This document shows positions 1 to 9,736 of a DNA stretch of 64,000 nucleotides, piece by piece. Location: contig NZ_PZKF01000016.1 of NCBI RefSeq assembly GCF_003034995.1, forward strand, positions 1-64,000, in the 5' to 3' direction. The notes under the pieces were generated by a model, which was not told the DNA's origin, ran no database searches, and saw only the letters and a program-made list of their open reading frames with translations. Origin of the DNA: Phaeovulum veldkampii DSM 11550 (GTDB taxonomy: Bacteria; Pseudomonadota; Alphaproteobacteria; Rhodobacterales; Rhodobacteraceae). The first letter of the stretch is position 1; each line of letters begins with the position of its first letter. Made by a program: the position numbers and the translations under genes.

Positions 1-251
1 GTGGCGTGCAGTCGCCCGCACGTCTCAAATTCGGGCCGGGTGTAGCAGAGGCCTTCCCGGCTCGCAACCGTCTTGCATGCCCGAAAATGAATGTAAAAGG
101 CGTTTTTTTCAGGGGTCGGGATTTCCGGGCGCAAAGGCCGCCTCACGCGGGCGCATCGCCCGCCCAAAAGGTCGCAGCGCAAGGATTTTAGGGCGAAAGC
201 CCCGGCCCGAGCCCCGCCCGCGGCGGCGCCGGCCGAATCCCCCGGCGGCGG

Positions 252-1010
252 TCAGGTCGGCGTGGCCACGCCCTGCCCCACCCCCTCCAGCACCGACAGC
301 GGGCGGCGCACCGCCTCGCCCAGGCCGCCGCGCCGCGGGGCGTGGACCTGCTTGGACACCTCAAGCATCACCACACCGGCTGCCAGCAACCCCGACACTT
401 TTTGCCCCATGCCTTCCCACATCTGCGCCGAGCGCAGCCAGAACCGCCGCCCCGAGGGCGGGATATAGAGGGCCGCGGCGTGGCGTTCGGGCACAAAGCC
501 CGCGCGCCGCGCCTGCGCATCCAGTTGGCCCAGCGTATAGGGCCGGCCAAAGCCGAAGGGCGTGGTTTCGCGCGGCGCCCAAAGCCCTGCGCGGTTGGGC
601 ACGATCAACAGCGCCCGCCCGCCCGGCCCCAACACCCGCCAGGCCTCCTCCAGCAGCGCCGAGGGGTGCTCTGACGTTTCCAGCCCGTGCAACAGGATCA
701 GCCGATCCACCAGGCCGGTTTCCAGCGGCCAGCGGGTTTCCTCGCACAACACCGACACATTGGGCATGCCGGCGGGCCAGGGCATCACCCCCTGCTGGCC
801 CGGCATCAGCCCGATCACCCGGCGCGCATGGGCGAGATAAGGCCGCAACAGCGGCACCGCAAAGCCGTAGCCCACAACGGTCTGGCCCGCGATCTCGGAC
901 GCAGTGGCGGGCCACAGCGCCAGCACCCGGTCGCGCACCGCCTTTTGCGCGGCCCGGCCAAGTTGCGTGCGGTAATAGAAATTCCGCAGGTCGAGGACAT
1001 CAAGATGCAT
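252..1010 (-). CDS. class I SAM-dependent methyltransferase
   Basis: Predicted 252-residue cytoplasmic methyltransferase of the Methyltransf_11 type; substrate unknown. The SAM-binding core starts around residue 48 (VVGYGFAVP in place of a classic GxGxG loop). The later motif block [20 protein letters not shown] followed by [13 protein letters not shown] is typical of strand 4/5 in this family. The start is the ATG after AAGGAG; reading further upstream only adds Cys/Arg-rich sequence that overlaps the divergent gloB promoter. It is divergent from gloB with 62 bases between the two starts, so they may share a control region. No function beyond the fold is claimed. Confidence 0.85.
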   Translation of the reverse strand: MHLDVLDLRNFYYRTQLGRAAQKAVRDRVLALWPATASEIAGQTVVGYGFAVPLLRPYLAHARRVIGLMPGQQGVMPWPAGMPNVSVLCEETRWPLETGLVDRLILLHGLETSEHPSALLEEAWRVLGPGGRALLIVPNRAGLWAPRETTPFGFGRPYTLGQLDAQARRAGFVPERHAAALYIPPSGRRFWLRSAQMWEGMGQKVSGLLAAGVVMLEVSKQVHAPRRGGLGEAVRRPLSVLEGVGQGVATPT

Positions 1011-1072
1011 TGCGCAGGGCGGCTCCTTGGGCGAATGATGGCACCAGCATACGAAACGCCGCACGAAAAGCC

Positions 1073-1840
1073 ATGCCCCTCGAACTGATCCCGATCCCCT
1101 GCCGCACCGACAATTACGCCTGGCTGATCCACGATCCGGCAACCGATACCACCACTGTCGTCGATGCCCCGGAGGCAGCGCCGATCCTGCGCGAGCTGTA
1201 TGCCCGCGGCTGGAAACTGACCCACATCCTGATCACCCATCACCACCCCGACCATACCGACGGCGCCCCGATGCTGGAGGCCGCGACCGGCGCGCGGCTG
1301 ATCGGGGCCGCAGCCGACACCCACCGCCTGCCGCACCTGACCGAAGAAGTGACCCCCGGCGAGGTGATCCCGGTGGGGATGCAGGCGGTGGCGGTGATCG
1401 ACGCGCCAGGCCATACGCTGGGCCATGTCGCCTATCACTTTGCCGAAGCGAAGCTGGCCTTTACCGGCGACAGCCTGATGGCCTGGGGCTGCGGGCGGCT
1501 GTTCGAGGGCACGCCGGCGCAGATGTGGGGCACACTGACCCGGCTTGCGGCGCTGCCGCCCGACACGCTGATCTGTTCGGGGCACGAATACACGCAGGCC
1601 AATGGCCGCTTTGCGCTGAGCCTTGAGCCCGCCAACCCCGCGCTGATCGCGCGGATGGCCGCGGTTGCGGCGGCGCGCGCCGAAGGCCGCCCGACGCTGC
1701 CGGTGCCGCTGTCGCTGGAACTGGCGACCAATCCGTTCCTGCGCGCCTCTGATCCGGCGCTGAGGGCCGCGATCGGCATGACCGAGGCCTCGGATCTGGA
1801 GGTTTTCACGGCGCTGCGCGCGCTCAAGGACCGCTTCTGA
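1073..1840 (+). CDS. gloB: hydroxyacylglutathione hydrolase (glyoxalase II)
   Basis: Hydrolyses S-D-lactoylglutathione to D-lactate and glutathione, the second step of methylglyoxal detoxification in the cytoplasm. The protein is 255 residues, the usual length. The metallo-beta-lactamase metal motif [10 protein letters not shown] is present (HxHxDH), followed by the downstream DAPGHTLGH and TGDSL metal ligands and the C-terminal SGHEYT histidine typical of glyoxalase II. The start [17 protein letters not shown] matches the family N-terminus. The reading frame stays open far upstream but that part is antisense to the methyltransferase gene and is not coding. No strong Shine-Dalgarno is visible before this ATG. 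Confidence 0.95.
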   Translation: MPLELIPIPCRTDNYAWLIHDPATDTTTVVDAPEAAPILRELYARGWKLTHILITHHHPDHTDGAPMLEAATGARLIGAAADTHRLPHLTEEVTPGEVIPVGMQAVAVIDAPGHTLGHVAYHFAEAKLAFTGDSLMAWGCGRLFEGTPAQMWGTLTRLAALPPDTLICSGHEYTQANGRFALSLEPANPALIARMAAVAAARAEGRPTLPVPLSLELATNPFLRASDPALRAAIGMTEASDLEVFTALRALKDRF

Positions 1841-2012
1841 TCGCGCAAGCCCGCCTTTGGGCGATCACTTTTCAGGCGGCGTCTGCCCCCGGCACATAAA
1901 AGTGACACAAAAGACTTGAAGCGCGGGAAATTCCACCGAAGTCTAGTCCTATGCAGCATGGCGACCGGGCGTTGAAACCGCGCGCCCATTCCCTGAGGAA
2001 AGGAGCCCCGAC

Positions 2013-4328
2013 GTGCCTTCATTCTCGACGACGCTCGAACAGGCGATCCACGGCGCGCTGGCTCTTGCCAATGCGCGCAAACATGAACTGGCCACGCTGG
2101 AGCATCTGCTGCTGGCGCTGATCGACGAGCCCGACGCCGCCCGCGTGATGCGGGCCTGCTCGGTCGATCTTGAAGACTTGCGCCGCACGCTGACCGAATT
2201 CATCGACGACGATCTTTCGACGCTGGTGACCGATGTCGAAGGGTCAGAGGCCGTCCCCACCGCGGCGTTCCAGCGCGTGATCCAGCGCGCGGCGATCCAT
2301 GTGCAATCCTCGGGCCGGACCGAGGTGACGGGTGCCAACGTGCTGGTAGCGATCTTTGCCGAGCGCGAATCTAACGCGGCCTATTTCCTGCAAGAACAGG
2401 ACATGACGCGCTATGACGCGGTGAACTTCATCGCCCATGGCGTCGCCAAAGACCCGGAGTTTGGCGAGGCCCGCCCGGTGATCGGCGCCGAGGAGGAAAC
2501 CCATTCCCAGCCCAACCCCGCCGAAAACCGCGAATCCGCGCTGGCGAAATACTGCGTTGACCTGAACGCCAAGTCGAAGAAGGGCGAGGTTGATCCGCTG
2601 ATCGGCCGCGAATCCGAGGTGGAGCGCTGTATTCAGGTGCTGTGCCGCCGACGCAAGAACAACCCGCTTCTGGTGGGCGATCCCGGCGTGGGCAAGACCG
2701 CCATCGCCGAAGGTCTGGCGCTGAAAATCACCCGCGGCGAGACGCCCGACATTCTGAAAGGCGCCACGATCTTTTCGCTCGACATGGGCGCGCTGCTGGC
2801 GGGCACCCGCTACCGCGGCGATTTCGAGGAACGTCTGAAAGCCGTGGTGAAGGAGTTGGAGGATCACCCCGACGCGATCCTGTTCATCGACGAAATTCAT
2901 ACCGTGATCGGCGCGGGCGCTACCTCGGGCGGGGCGATGGATGCCTCGAACCTGCTCAAACCCGCCTTGCAGGGCGGCAAGCTGCGCTGCATGGGAAGCA
3001 CCACCTACAAGGAATTCCGCCAGCACTTTGAAAAGGACCGCGCGCTGAGCCGCCGGTTCCAGAAGATCGACGTGAACGAACCCTCGGTGCCGGATTCGAT
3101 CAAGATCCTGATGGGGCTGAAACCCTATTTCGAGGAACACCATGACATCCGCTATACCAATGACGCGATCAAGGCAGCGGTCGAACTGTCGGCGCGCTAC
3201 ATCCATGACCGCAAGCTGCCAGACAAGGCCATCGACGTGATCGACGAGGCAGGCGCGGCCCAGCACCTGCTGTCGGAGGCAAAGCGCCGCAAGACGCTGG
3301 GCGCCAAGGAGATTGAGGCCGTAGTGGCCAAAATCGCCCGCATTCCGCCGAAAAACGTCTCCAAGGACGATGCCGAGGTGCTGCGCGATCTGGAAAAATC
3401 GCTCAAGCGCGTGGTGTTCGGTCAGGACAAGGCGATTGATACGCTGTCTTCGGCGATCAAACTCGCGCGCGCAGGTCTGCGCGAGCCGGAAAAGCCGATT
3501 GGCAACTATCTCTTTGCCGGCCCCACCGGCGTTGGCAAAACCGAGGTGGCCAAGCAACTGGCCAATACGCTGGGGGTGGAACTGCTGCGCTTCGACATGT
3601 CGGAGTACATGGAGAAACACGCCGTATCCCGACTGATCGGCGCGCCTCCGGGCTATGTGGGCTTTGATCAGGGGGGCATGCTGACCGACGGCGTTGACCA
3701 GCACCCGCATTGCGTGCTGCTGCTGGACGAAATCGAAAAGGCGCACCCCGATGTCTACAACATCCTGTTGCAGGTGATGGACCACGGCAAGCTGACCGAC
3801 CACAACGGCCGACAGGTCGATTTCCGCAACGTGATCCTGATCATGACCTCGAACGCCGGGGCTGCCGAACAGGCCAAATCTGCCATCGGCTTTGGCCGCG
3901 ACCGGCGCGAGGGCGAGGATACGGCCGCCATCGAGCGCACCTTCACGCCCGAATTCCGCAACCGTCTGGATGCGGTGGTCAGCTTTGCACCGCTGCCGCG
4001 CGAGGTGATCTTGCAGGTCGTGGACAAATTCGTGCTGCAACTGGAAGCGCAACTGATCGACCGCAACGTGCATATCGAACTGGCGCCCGAGGCCGCAAGC
4101 TGGCTGGCCGAAAAAGGATATGACGACCGGATGGGCGCCCGCCCGCTGGGCCGGGTCATTCAGGAGCACATCAAGAAGCCGCTGGCCGAAGAACTGCTGT
4201 TCGGCAAGCTGACCAAGGGGGGCCTTGTGCGCGTGGTGCTGAAAGACGACGCCATCGCGCTTGAGGTCGAAGAGCCGCAAAAGCCGCGGCTTTCCGGCTC
4301 ACGCCCGCCGCTGCTGACCGCTGGCTGA
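2013..4328 (+). CDS. clpA: ATP-dependent Clp protease ATP-binding subunit ClpA
   Basis: AAA+ unfoldase that feeds substrates to ClpP. The 771-residue protein has the Clp N-domain (residues 1-145), a first AAA module with Walker A GDPGVGKT near residue 222 and Walker B ILFIDEIH, and a second AAA module with GPTGVGKT near residue 503 and [10 protein letters not shown]. The IGFG loop near residue 625 docks on ClpP; ClpA lacks the ClpB middle coiled coil, and none is seen here. It uses a GTG start behind AGGAAAGGAG. No clpS adaptor gene lies immediately upstream; the preceding 170 bases are non-coding and follow gloB. A strong convergent terminator ends it. Confidence 0.97.
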   Translation: MPSFSTTLEQAIHGALALANARKHELATLEHLLLALIDEPDAARVMRACSVDLEDLRRTLTEFIDDDLSTLVTDVEGSEAVPTAAFQRVIQRAAIHVQSSGRTEVTGANVLVAIFAERESNAAYFLQEQDMTRYDAVNFIAHGVAKDPEFGEARPVIGAEEETHSQPNPAENRESALAKYCVDLNAKSKKGEVDPLIGRESEVERCIQVLCRRRKNNPLLVGDPGVGKTAIAEGLALKITRGETPDILKGATIFSLDMGALLAGTRYRGDFEERLKAVVKELEDHPDAILFIDEIHTVIGAGATSGGAMDASNLLKPALQGGKLRCMGSTTYKEFRQHFEKDRALSRRFQKIDVNEPSVPDSIKILMGLKPYFEEHHDIRYTNDAIKAAVELSARYIHDRKLPDKAIDVIDEAGAAQHLLSEAKRRKTLGAKEIEAVVAKIARIPPKNVSKDDAEVLRDLEKSLKRVVFGQDKAIDTLSSAIKLARAGLREPEKPIGNYLFAGPTGVGKTEVAKQLANTLGVELLRFDMSEYMEKHAVSRLIGAPPGYVGFDQGGMLTDGVDQHPHCVLLLDEIEKAHPDVYNILLQVMDHGKLTDHNGRQVDFRNVILIMTSNAGAAEQAKSAIGFGRDRREGEDTAAIERTFTPEFRNRLDAVVSFAPLPREVILQVVDKFVLQLEAQLIDRNVHIELAPEAASWLAEKGYDDRMGARPLGRVIQEHIKKPLAEELLFGKLTKGGLVRVVLKDDAIALEVEEPQKPRLSGSRPPLLTAG

Positions 4329-4354
4329 CCGCAGCCCGATGGCAAGACCAACGC

Positions 4355-4381
4355 AAGGGGCGCCCCGATCGGGCGCCCCTT
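4355..4381. terminator. bidirectional hairpin terminator between convergent genes
   Basis: Perfect 11-bp stem AAGGGGCGCCC / GGGCGCCCCTT with a 5-base loop, placed between the clpA stop and the stop of the convergent OmpA-domain gene. The AAGGGG/CCCCTT ends give only a short T-run on each strand, so strength is uncertain, but position and symmetry fit a shared terminator. Confidence 0.7.
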
Positions 4382-4386
4382 GCAGT

Positions 4387-5697
4387 TCAGCGTTCGGTCA
4401 ATTTCAACTCGATCCGGCGGTTTTGCGCCCGCGCCTCGGGGGTATTTTCCGGCGTCACGGGGCGATATTCGCCAAACCCCGTTGCCGCCAGCCGCGCGGG
4501 CGGAAAGCCAAGGCTGCCGGTCATATAGCGCACCACCGACAGCGCGCGCGCCTGGCTTAGCTCCCAGTTGTCGGCATAGAGCCCGGTGCCCGACAGGGGC
4601 GTGCTGTCGGTATGCCCGTCCACCCGGATCACCCAGTCGATTTCCGGCGGAATTTGCCCGGCAAGTTCGGTCAGCAGCGCCGCCACCCGTGCAATTTGCG
4701 CGCGTCCCTCGGGCGCCAGATCAGCCGAGGCCGGGGCAAACAGCACCTCGGAGGAAAACACGAACCTGTCACCCACCACCTGCACACCCTCACGGCCCGC
4801 CAGCAATTCCGACATCCGCCCGAAAAACTCGGACCGATAGCGTGCCAGGTCTTTCGTCTCCAGTTCCAGCCGCTTGCGCTCGGCTTCTTCCAGATCGGCG
4901 CGCTTGCGCTGTTCGGCGGCGACCTGCGCCAGCGCGGTGTTCAACTGCGCCCCCAGTGCTTCGATCTGCACTTTGGCAGCCTTGTCGCGCGCGGCACTTT
5001 CATCCAGCACCGCCTGCAAAGCCCCCAGTTGCGCCCGCAGCGCCGCGATCTGTTCGTTCAGCAGCGCCAGCTTGCGCGCCCCTTCGGCAGACACCAGCCG
5101 TTCCTGCGACAGCTTCTGTTCGGCCAGCGCCAGCAGCGCGGCAAGCCGTTCCTCATCAGTGGATTTCTGGGTTGCCGCGCCCTCCAACTCTCGGCGGGCG
5201 GCCTCGGCGGCGGCCAGCAGGGTCAGCGTTTCTTCGGCCTTGCGGCGACTTTCGTCCAGCGCCAGCGTCAACGCCGCCAGATCCGCCTCCGAGCCTTGCA
5301 GACGCGCCTGCAATTCGGCCTGCGCGGCGGCGTCAGCCGCCCGCGCAGCCAGCAGCCCCGCCACCTGTGCCTCATACTCCCCGATCCGCGCGCGCGAGGC
5401 GGCCAGATCGGCACCCAGCGTCGCCACCAGCGCCTCGGCCCCGGTCAGTCGCCCCTCCAGATCCGAGGCACGCGCCTGTTCCAGCGCCAGCGCCTCGGCC
5501 AGCCCCGCCAATTGCGTCGACAGCGCATCCAGCTCGCTGTCTTGCGTGGTGATCGTGTCGCGCAGCACCGATTGCACGACCATGAAAATGGTCAGCACGA
5601 ACATCAGCACCATCAACAGCGCCGTCATCGCATCGACAAAGCCGGGCCAGATCGTAGCCGAAAAGCGGTTTCCCGCCCCGCGCGGCGACAGTGCCAT
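4387..5697 (-). CDS. MotB/OmpA-like peptidoglycan-binding membrane protein with long coiled coil
   Basis: 436 residues. One transmembrane helix (about 20-44) begins FVDAMTALLMVLMF, with Asp22 at the place of the proton-carrying Asp of MotB-type stators. A long Ala/Glu/Leu-rich coiled coil spans about 50-290. The C-terminal OmpA domain (about 300-436) shows VDGHTDSTPL, NWELSQARA and AQNRRIEL, the peptidoglycan-binding signature. It is preceded by three bases by the MotA/ExbB-like gene on the same strand and probably forms a proton-driven inner-membrane complex with it that reaches the cell wall. It is not flagellar by context. TolR/ExbD-like roles are possible; no specific function is claimed. 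Confidence 0.85.
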   Translation of the reverse strand: MALSPRGAGNRFSATIWPGFVDAMTALLMVLMFVLTIFMVVQSVLRDTITTQDSELDALSTQLAGLAEALALEQARASDLEGRLTGAEALVATLGADLAASRARIGEYEAQVAGLLAARAADAAAQAELQARLQGSEADLAALTLALDESRRKAEETLTLLAAAEAARRELEGAATQKSTDEERLAALLALAEQKLSQERLVSAEGARKLALLNEQIAALRAQLGALQAVLDESAARDKAAKVQIEALGAQLNTALAQVAAEQRKRADLEEAERKRLELETKDLARYRSEFFGRMSELLAGREGVQVVGDRFVFSSEVLFAPASADLAPEGRAQIARVAALLTELAGQIPPEIDWVIRVDGHTDSTPLSGTGLYADNWELSQARALSVVRYMTGSLGFPPARLAATGFGEYRPVTPENTPEARAQNRRIELKLTER

Positions 5698-5700
5698 CGC

Positions 5701-6792
5701 CTAGCCCTCGCCCCGGCGCGACAGGATCGCCCGCGTCAAGCCGGCAAAATCGTTGCGCAATTCGGCCATGCTTTCCTGCCGCCCCGCCGCCACCTCTTCC
5801 AGCAAACGCATCAGTTGCAGGTCGATCGAGCGCAGACGCATCCGCCCCTCGGCATCCTCGGCCAGCCCCTGCGCCACCGCCGTCTGCGCCTCCAGCGCCG
5901 CCGCCAGCCGCTGTTGCGTGTCGGCCAGCCGGGCCAGAACCGCGCCGGCCTGATCAGCCTCGATCCGCGCCGTCAGCGTCTCGATCCGCTCGGCCAGCGC
6001 GCCCATCTGGTCCACCACCACCGCCAGTGCCGAGGCCTCGCCCGCCTCGCCATCGGCCCCGGCAAAGCCCAGCCGGGTGATCGAGGAAATCCACTCCTCC
6101 AGCTCGCGGTAAAAGCGGTTCTGGCTTTGCGTGACGAACAGTTCCAGCAAGCCCACCACCAGCGACCCCGCCAGCCCCAGCAGCGACGATGAAAACGCCG
6201 TGCCCATGCCGCCCAGTTGCGCCTCAAGCCCGCCCATCAGCTTGTCAAACACCGACATCGCCGTGTCGCCCTCTTTCGGGGCCAGCGCGCGGATCGTATC
6301 GACCACCGCGGGAACGGTCGTGGCCAGACCGTAGAACGTGCCCAGAAGGCCAAGAAAAATCAGCAGGTTGGCCAGATATCGCGTGATATCGCGCGCCTCG
6401 TCGATGCGGGTTGCGACCGACTCGAGGATCGACCGCGCCGAACCGGTGGCCAGCGCCCGCCCCGGCCCCCGCGCGCCCAGGAGCGCCACCAGCGGCGCCA
6501 GCAGCAGCGGCGCGCGCGACTGCGGGTATCCCGTCCGGTTGGCGGCGAAATGCTCGATCCAGACGACCGATTGCATCAGTTGCACCAGTTGCCAGAAACA
6601 GGCCAGCACCCCCATGGCAAAGACCGCAAGGATCAGCCCGTTCAGCCAGGGGTTGGCCAGAAAGATCGGATAAATCCGCGCATAGGCGAAATACCCCCCC
6701 GCGACCACGGCCGCGACCACCGCCAGCATCAACAGAACCTGCCGCACCGGCTGCGAAAATTGTGGCGTGGCCTGTCGTGCCGGCGCGCGCAT
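5701..6792 (-). CDS. MotA/TolQ/ExbB-type proton channel family protein
   Basis: 363-residue inner-membrane protein. Four hydrophobic segments are visible: near residues 16-38 and 48-75, one around 140 (LLIFLGLLGTFYGLATTV), and one around 205 (TAFSSSLLGLAGSLVVGLLE). The last two carry the pattern of the TolQ/ExbB/MotA channel domain. A C-terminal helical tail of about 120 residues with coiled-coil character follows. The start chosen (MRAPARQATPQ) has AGGGGG seven bases upstream; an in-frame start 26 codons earlier lacks this. It forms an operon with the MotB/OmpA-like gene and most likely makes the stator channel with it. Confidence 0.83.
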   Translation of the reverse strand: MRAPARQATPQFSQPVRQVLLMLAVVAAVVAGGYFAYARIYPIFLANPWLNGLILAVFAMGVLACFWQLVQLMQSVVWIEHFAANRTGYPQSRAPLLLAPLVALLGARGPGRALATGSARSILESVATRIDEARDITRYLANLLIFLGLLGTFYGLATTVPAVVDTIRALAPKEGDTAMSVFDKLMGGLEAQLGGMGTAFSSSLLGLAGSLVVGLLELFVTQSQNRFYRELEEWISSITRLGFAGADGEAGEASALAVVVDQMGALAERIETLTARIEADQAGAVLARLADTQQRLAAALEAQTAVAQGLAEDAEGRMRLRSIDLQLMRLLEEVAAGRQESMAELRNDFAGLTRAILSRRGEG

Positions 6793-6948
6793 GATCTGCC
6801 CCCTGTGTTCCCTGACGGGGCGAGGATAGGCGGCGGCACCAGAACTGCCAAGGGGCAAGCGAAAACGCACCTACGGCCCTGTCGGTTCTGGCCCTTCGGC
6901 GGGCGCGGTAGTATAGGAGGCGCAACATCTGACGGAGGCTGCGAAACA

Positions 6949-7926
6949 ATGGGACGTCTGATCTGGGGTTTGCTGGCGATCGCGCTGTTGTGGGACGGGA
7001 TCTGGCTGATGGCCACCGGCGCGCTGCGCTCGGGGGCGGCTACGGCGATCAGCGCCTCGGCCGGTCAGATCGAGGCGGCCGATGTGCGCCGCACCGGCTT
7101 TCCGCTCAGCTTTGGGCTGCGCGCGCAGGATCTGACGCTGAAGACCGCCGATGGTCTGGCCGAATGGACCCTGCCCAAGGTGGTGTTCAAGGCCCCCGGC
7201 CTGATGCCGCACCAGCCCAGCCTGCGCGCCACGACCGGCCAGACGCTGCGCATTGCGGGCGAAACCGTCATGCTCGACTTTGACGAGATGCGGGCCGATG
7301 CCGCCTTTGCGCCCTCTGGCGATCTGACGCTGGAAACCGCGGGCTTTTTCCTGACCGCGCCCAAAGCCACCGCAGCCAGCGGCTGGCTGGCCAGCGCCGA
7401 GGCGGTCGAGGCCAATCTGCGCCCCGGCACCAGCCCCGAAACCGTTGATATCAGCGCCGAGGTCCGTGCGCTGACGCTGCCCGCAGCGGCGCTGGCGGCG
7501 CTGAACGGGGCCGTTACGCCCGGCACCCTGGTCGATCGGATCGGGCTGAAGGCGCAGTTGACGCTGTCGGCGCCGCTGGACCGGCACATCGGCCAGACCA
7601 AACCGCAGATCACCGCGGTCGATCTGGGCGAACTGGCGCTGCGTTGGGGCGAAATGGCGCTGGCGGCTCAGGGGCAGGTGACGATCACCGCCGCGGGCCA
7701 GCCCGAGGGGCGGCTGATGCTGCGCGCAACCCGCTGGCGCGAGATGCTGGATATGGCGGTGGCCGCCGGTCTGGTCAAGGCCGAAACCGCGCCTACGGTC
7801 GCCGCGATGCTGACCGAGATGGCCCAGGCATCGGGTGGTGAAAGCCTTGATCTGCCAATAGATTTCCGCGCAGGGCTGATGTTTGTCGGCCCCGTCCCGG
7901 TCGGCCCTGCGCCTTACTTGCAGTAA
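6949..7926 (+). CDS. DUF2125-like envelope protein
   Basis: 325 residues with an N-terminal hydrophobic anchor or signal (MGRLIWGLLAIALLWDGIWL), then a beta-rich region without catalytic motifs. The pattern resembles DUF2125 proteins of Rhodobacterales: a signal, then ADVRRTGFPLSFGLRAQDLTL and WTLPKVVFKAPGLMPHQPSL. Function unknown. The start is the ATG behind GGAGG at 6934-6938. The same frame is open 700 bases upstream, but that region is antisense to the proton-channel gene. Its last 13 bases overlap the convergent extensin-like gene. Confidence 0.8.
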   Translation: MGRLIWGLLAIALLWDGIWLMATGALRSGAATAISASAGQIEAADVRRTGFPLSFGLRAQDLTLKTADGLAEWTLPKVVFKAPGLMPHQPSLRATTGQTLRIAGETVMLDFDEMRADAAFAPSGDLTLETAGFFLTAPKATAASGWLASAEAVEANLRPGTSPETVDISAEVRALTLPAAALAALNGAVTPGTLVDRIGLKAQLTLSAPLDRHIGQTKPQITAVDLGELALRWGEMALAAQGQVTITAAGQPEGRLMLRATRWREMLDMAVAAGLVKAETAPTVAAMLTEMAQASGGESLDLPIDFRAGLMFVGPVPVGPAPYLQ

Positions 7927-8774
7927 CTCCCGTTGCGATGGCGGGCCGTATCTACATGGATATGGTCCTGATGATAGCGGTCGGCCTTTGGCCCCAGAAC
8001 GGTGCCAAAGGTTCCGCAGGCGCTGCGCTCGACCGCCTTCATCACCCTCGGATGGCTGCGAAAGCCGCGCAACACCGAGATCACCTCGCCATTGGCCAGC
8101 CGCAGCCCCGCCAGATCCACCGCCCGGCCCCGGCCATGTTCCGACACCTTGGCGCCGGGCTGGTTGTTGCGCGGTCGGCAGACATAGCTTGCGGCAATCT
8201 CCAGCCGCGCCAGCCCGCCGCCGGTGCGGCCAACAGCCGGGAGGATGCCGGTTTCCACCCAGGTTTTCAGCGCCTTGGCGGTGGTGCAATCGACCGTTGC
8301 GGGCTGCGACAGTGACACGCCTGACACGGCGGTAATCCTGACCCCGCCGGTCAGCCCGCAGCCCGCTACCTTGCCCGGAATCGGCGGCACTGCCACCCCT
8401 TGCAAATCGGGATCACCGCAGACGGTGCCGCGCGCGCCGGGCTTGCCGGGGCGCGCGGGGATCGCCGCGGCCAGTTCAACCCTGCCGCTTAACCGAGGCG
8501 TCGGGCGGGGCGACTGCAGCGGCGCATGAGACAGCCCGGCGGGAAGCAGCGATATACCCGCCAGCGCCGGCGCGTAGCCCCCCGACAGCGCCGGTCGCGC
8601 CATCGGGCGCAGCAGCAGGCTGGCGACAGGCTGAACCTCGGAAACAGGCGGCAGCGCCACAACAGGGGCAAGCCCAGGGCGCGGGATCGGCCGCGGAGAA
8701 ACCTCTGGCGCCTCGGCCAGCGCAACTCCCGCCAGCGTGGCCAGCACGGCTGCAATCACAAGGCTATGCCGCAT
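7914..8774 (-). CDS. extensin-family protein (secreted)
   Basis: 286 residues with a clear signal peptide (MRHSLVIAAVLATLAGVALA) and a Pro-rich spacer up to about residue 130. An extensin-like C-terminal domain with conserved Cys follows (CGDPDLQG, VAGCG, VDCTTAKAL, SYVCRPRNN). The end carries HGRGRAVDLAG and DHIHVD, resembling the His/Asp metal pattern of D-Ala-D-Ala peptidase-like folds. This suggests a periplasmic cell-wall-related protein; activity is not established. A GAGGGGG ribosome site precedes the start. It overlaps the convergent DUF2125-like gene by 13 bases. Confidence 0.85.
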   Translation of the reverse strand: MRHSLVIAAVLATLAGVALAEAPEVSPRPIPRPGLAPVVALPPVSEVQPVASLLLRPMARPALSGGYAPALAGISLLPAGLSHAPLQSPRPTPRLSGRVELAAAIPARPGKPGARGTVCGDPDLQGVAVPPIPGKVAGCGLTGGVRITAVSGVSLSQPATVDCTTAKALKTWVETGILPAVGRTGGGLARLEIAASYVCRPRNNQPGAKVSEHGRGRAVDLAGLRLANGEVISVLRGFRSHPRVMKAVERSACGTFGTVLGPKADRYHQDHIHVDTARHRNGSYCK

Positions 8775-8803
8775 CGTTGGCCCCCTCAGCGCAGCGGCGC
8801 CAG

Positions 8804-9736
8804 TTACCCGACCTCGGGCGGCGGCGCACCGCGCCCGAAATCGGGGGCGGCCGTGTCTTGCCCGGCCTCGATGATGCCGCGACGAATTGCGCGGGTGCGA
8901 GTAAAATAGTCGAACAAAAGCTGCCCGTCACCCATTCTGATCGCGCGTTGCAGAACGAACAGTTCTTCGGTGAACCGGCCCAGAATGTCGAGCGTGGCGT
9001 CCTTGTTGGTCAGGAACACATCGCGCCACATCGTCGGGTCAGAGGCGGCGATGCGCGTAAAATCACGAAACCCGGCCGCCGAATATTTCACGATCTCGGT
9101 TTCGGTCACGCGGCGCAGATGGTCGGCCACGCCCACCATCGTATAGGCGATCAGGTGCGGCGTATGCGAGGTGACAGCCAGCACCAGATCGTGATGCGCT
9201 GGCTCCATCAGATCGACATTGGCACCCATCGCCTCGCACAGCGCGCGCAACTGCGCCACCGGCGCCTCGGGCGTGTCGGGCAAGGGGGTCAGCAGCCACC
9301 AACGGTTGACAAACAGCGTGGCAAAGCCCGCATGGGGGCCGGAATGTTCGGTCCCGGCCAGCGGGTGACCGGGAATGAAATGGACCCCCGCAGGCACATG
9401 CGGTGCCACCGCCTCGATCACCGCCTGCTTGACCGAACCGACATCGGTCAGCGTAGCGCCCGGTTTCAGATGCGGCGCAATCTCGGCGGCAATCGCCCCC
9501 ATAACCCCCACCGGCACCGCCAGTACCACCAGATCGGCGCCCGCCACCGCATCGGCGGCCGTGTCAAACACCCGGTCGCACAGGCCGATCTCCAGCGCGG
9601 CGGCCCGCGTCTCGGCACTTTTGGCGTGGCCGGTGATTTCGCCGGCCAGCCCCCTGGCGCGCATCGCATGGGCCATCGAGGCCGCGATCAGCCCCAGCCC
9701 GATCAGCGCGACCCGGCCATAGATCGGCGCGCTCAT
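8804..9736 (-). CDS. tyrC: prephenate/arogenate dehydrogenase
   Basis: NAD(P)-dependent oxidative decarboxylation of prephenate or arogenate in tyrosine synthesis. 310 residues; Rossmann motif [17 protein letters not shown] at the N-terminus, then the family blocks [27 protein letters not shown] and [12 protein letters not shown], which supply the catalytic His residues. The start codon overlaps the hisC stop (ATGA), so it is translationally coupled to hisC and part of one operon. This coupling fits an aminotransferase acting with aromatic precursors as well as histidinol phosphate. Confidence 0.93.
   Translation of the reverse strand: MSAPIYGRVALIGLGLIAASMAHAMRARGLAGEITGHAKSAETRAAALEIGLCDRVFDTAADAVAGADLVVLAVPVGVMGAIAAEIAPHLKPGATLTDVGSVKQAVIEAVAPHVPAGVHFIPGHPLAGTEHSGPHAGFATLFVNRWWLLTPLPDTPEAPVAQLRALCEAMGANVDLMEPAHHDLVLAVTSHTPHLIAYTMVGVADHLRRVTETEIVKYSAAGFRDFTRIAASDPTMWRDVFLTNKDATLDILGRFTEELFVLQRAIRMGDGQLLFDYFTRTRAIRRGIIEAGQDTAAPDFGRGAPPPEVG

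Noticed and set aside
77-1072. Long plus-strand open frame in phase with gloB that would add 332 residues to its N-terminus
   Set aside because: The extra part is Pro/Arg/Ala-rich, antisense to the methyltransferase gene, and glyoxalase II proteins start at [17 protein letters not shown]-like sequence.
1915-1953. Possible heat-shock (RpoH) promoter before clpA starting with CTTGAA
   Set aside because: The only CCTAT-like -10 element is 29 bases away instead of about 17, so the pair does not make a promoter.
2244-4280. 678-codon minus-strand open frame across clpA
   Set aside because: It is a mirror of the GC-rich clpA codon pattern, rich in His/Gln/Arg with no domain, while clpA on the other strand is unmistakable.
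4387-6792. Zorya anti-phage defence system (ZorA/ZorB are MotA/MotB-like)
   Set aside because: No ZorC, ZorD or ZorE-type genes adjoin; neighbours are clpA and housekeeping envelope genes. The pair alone is not evidence of defence.
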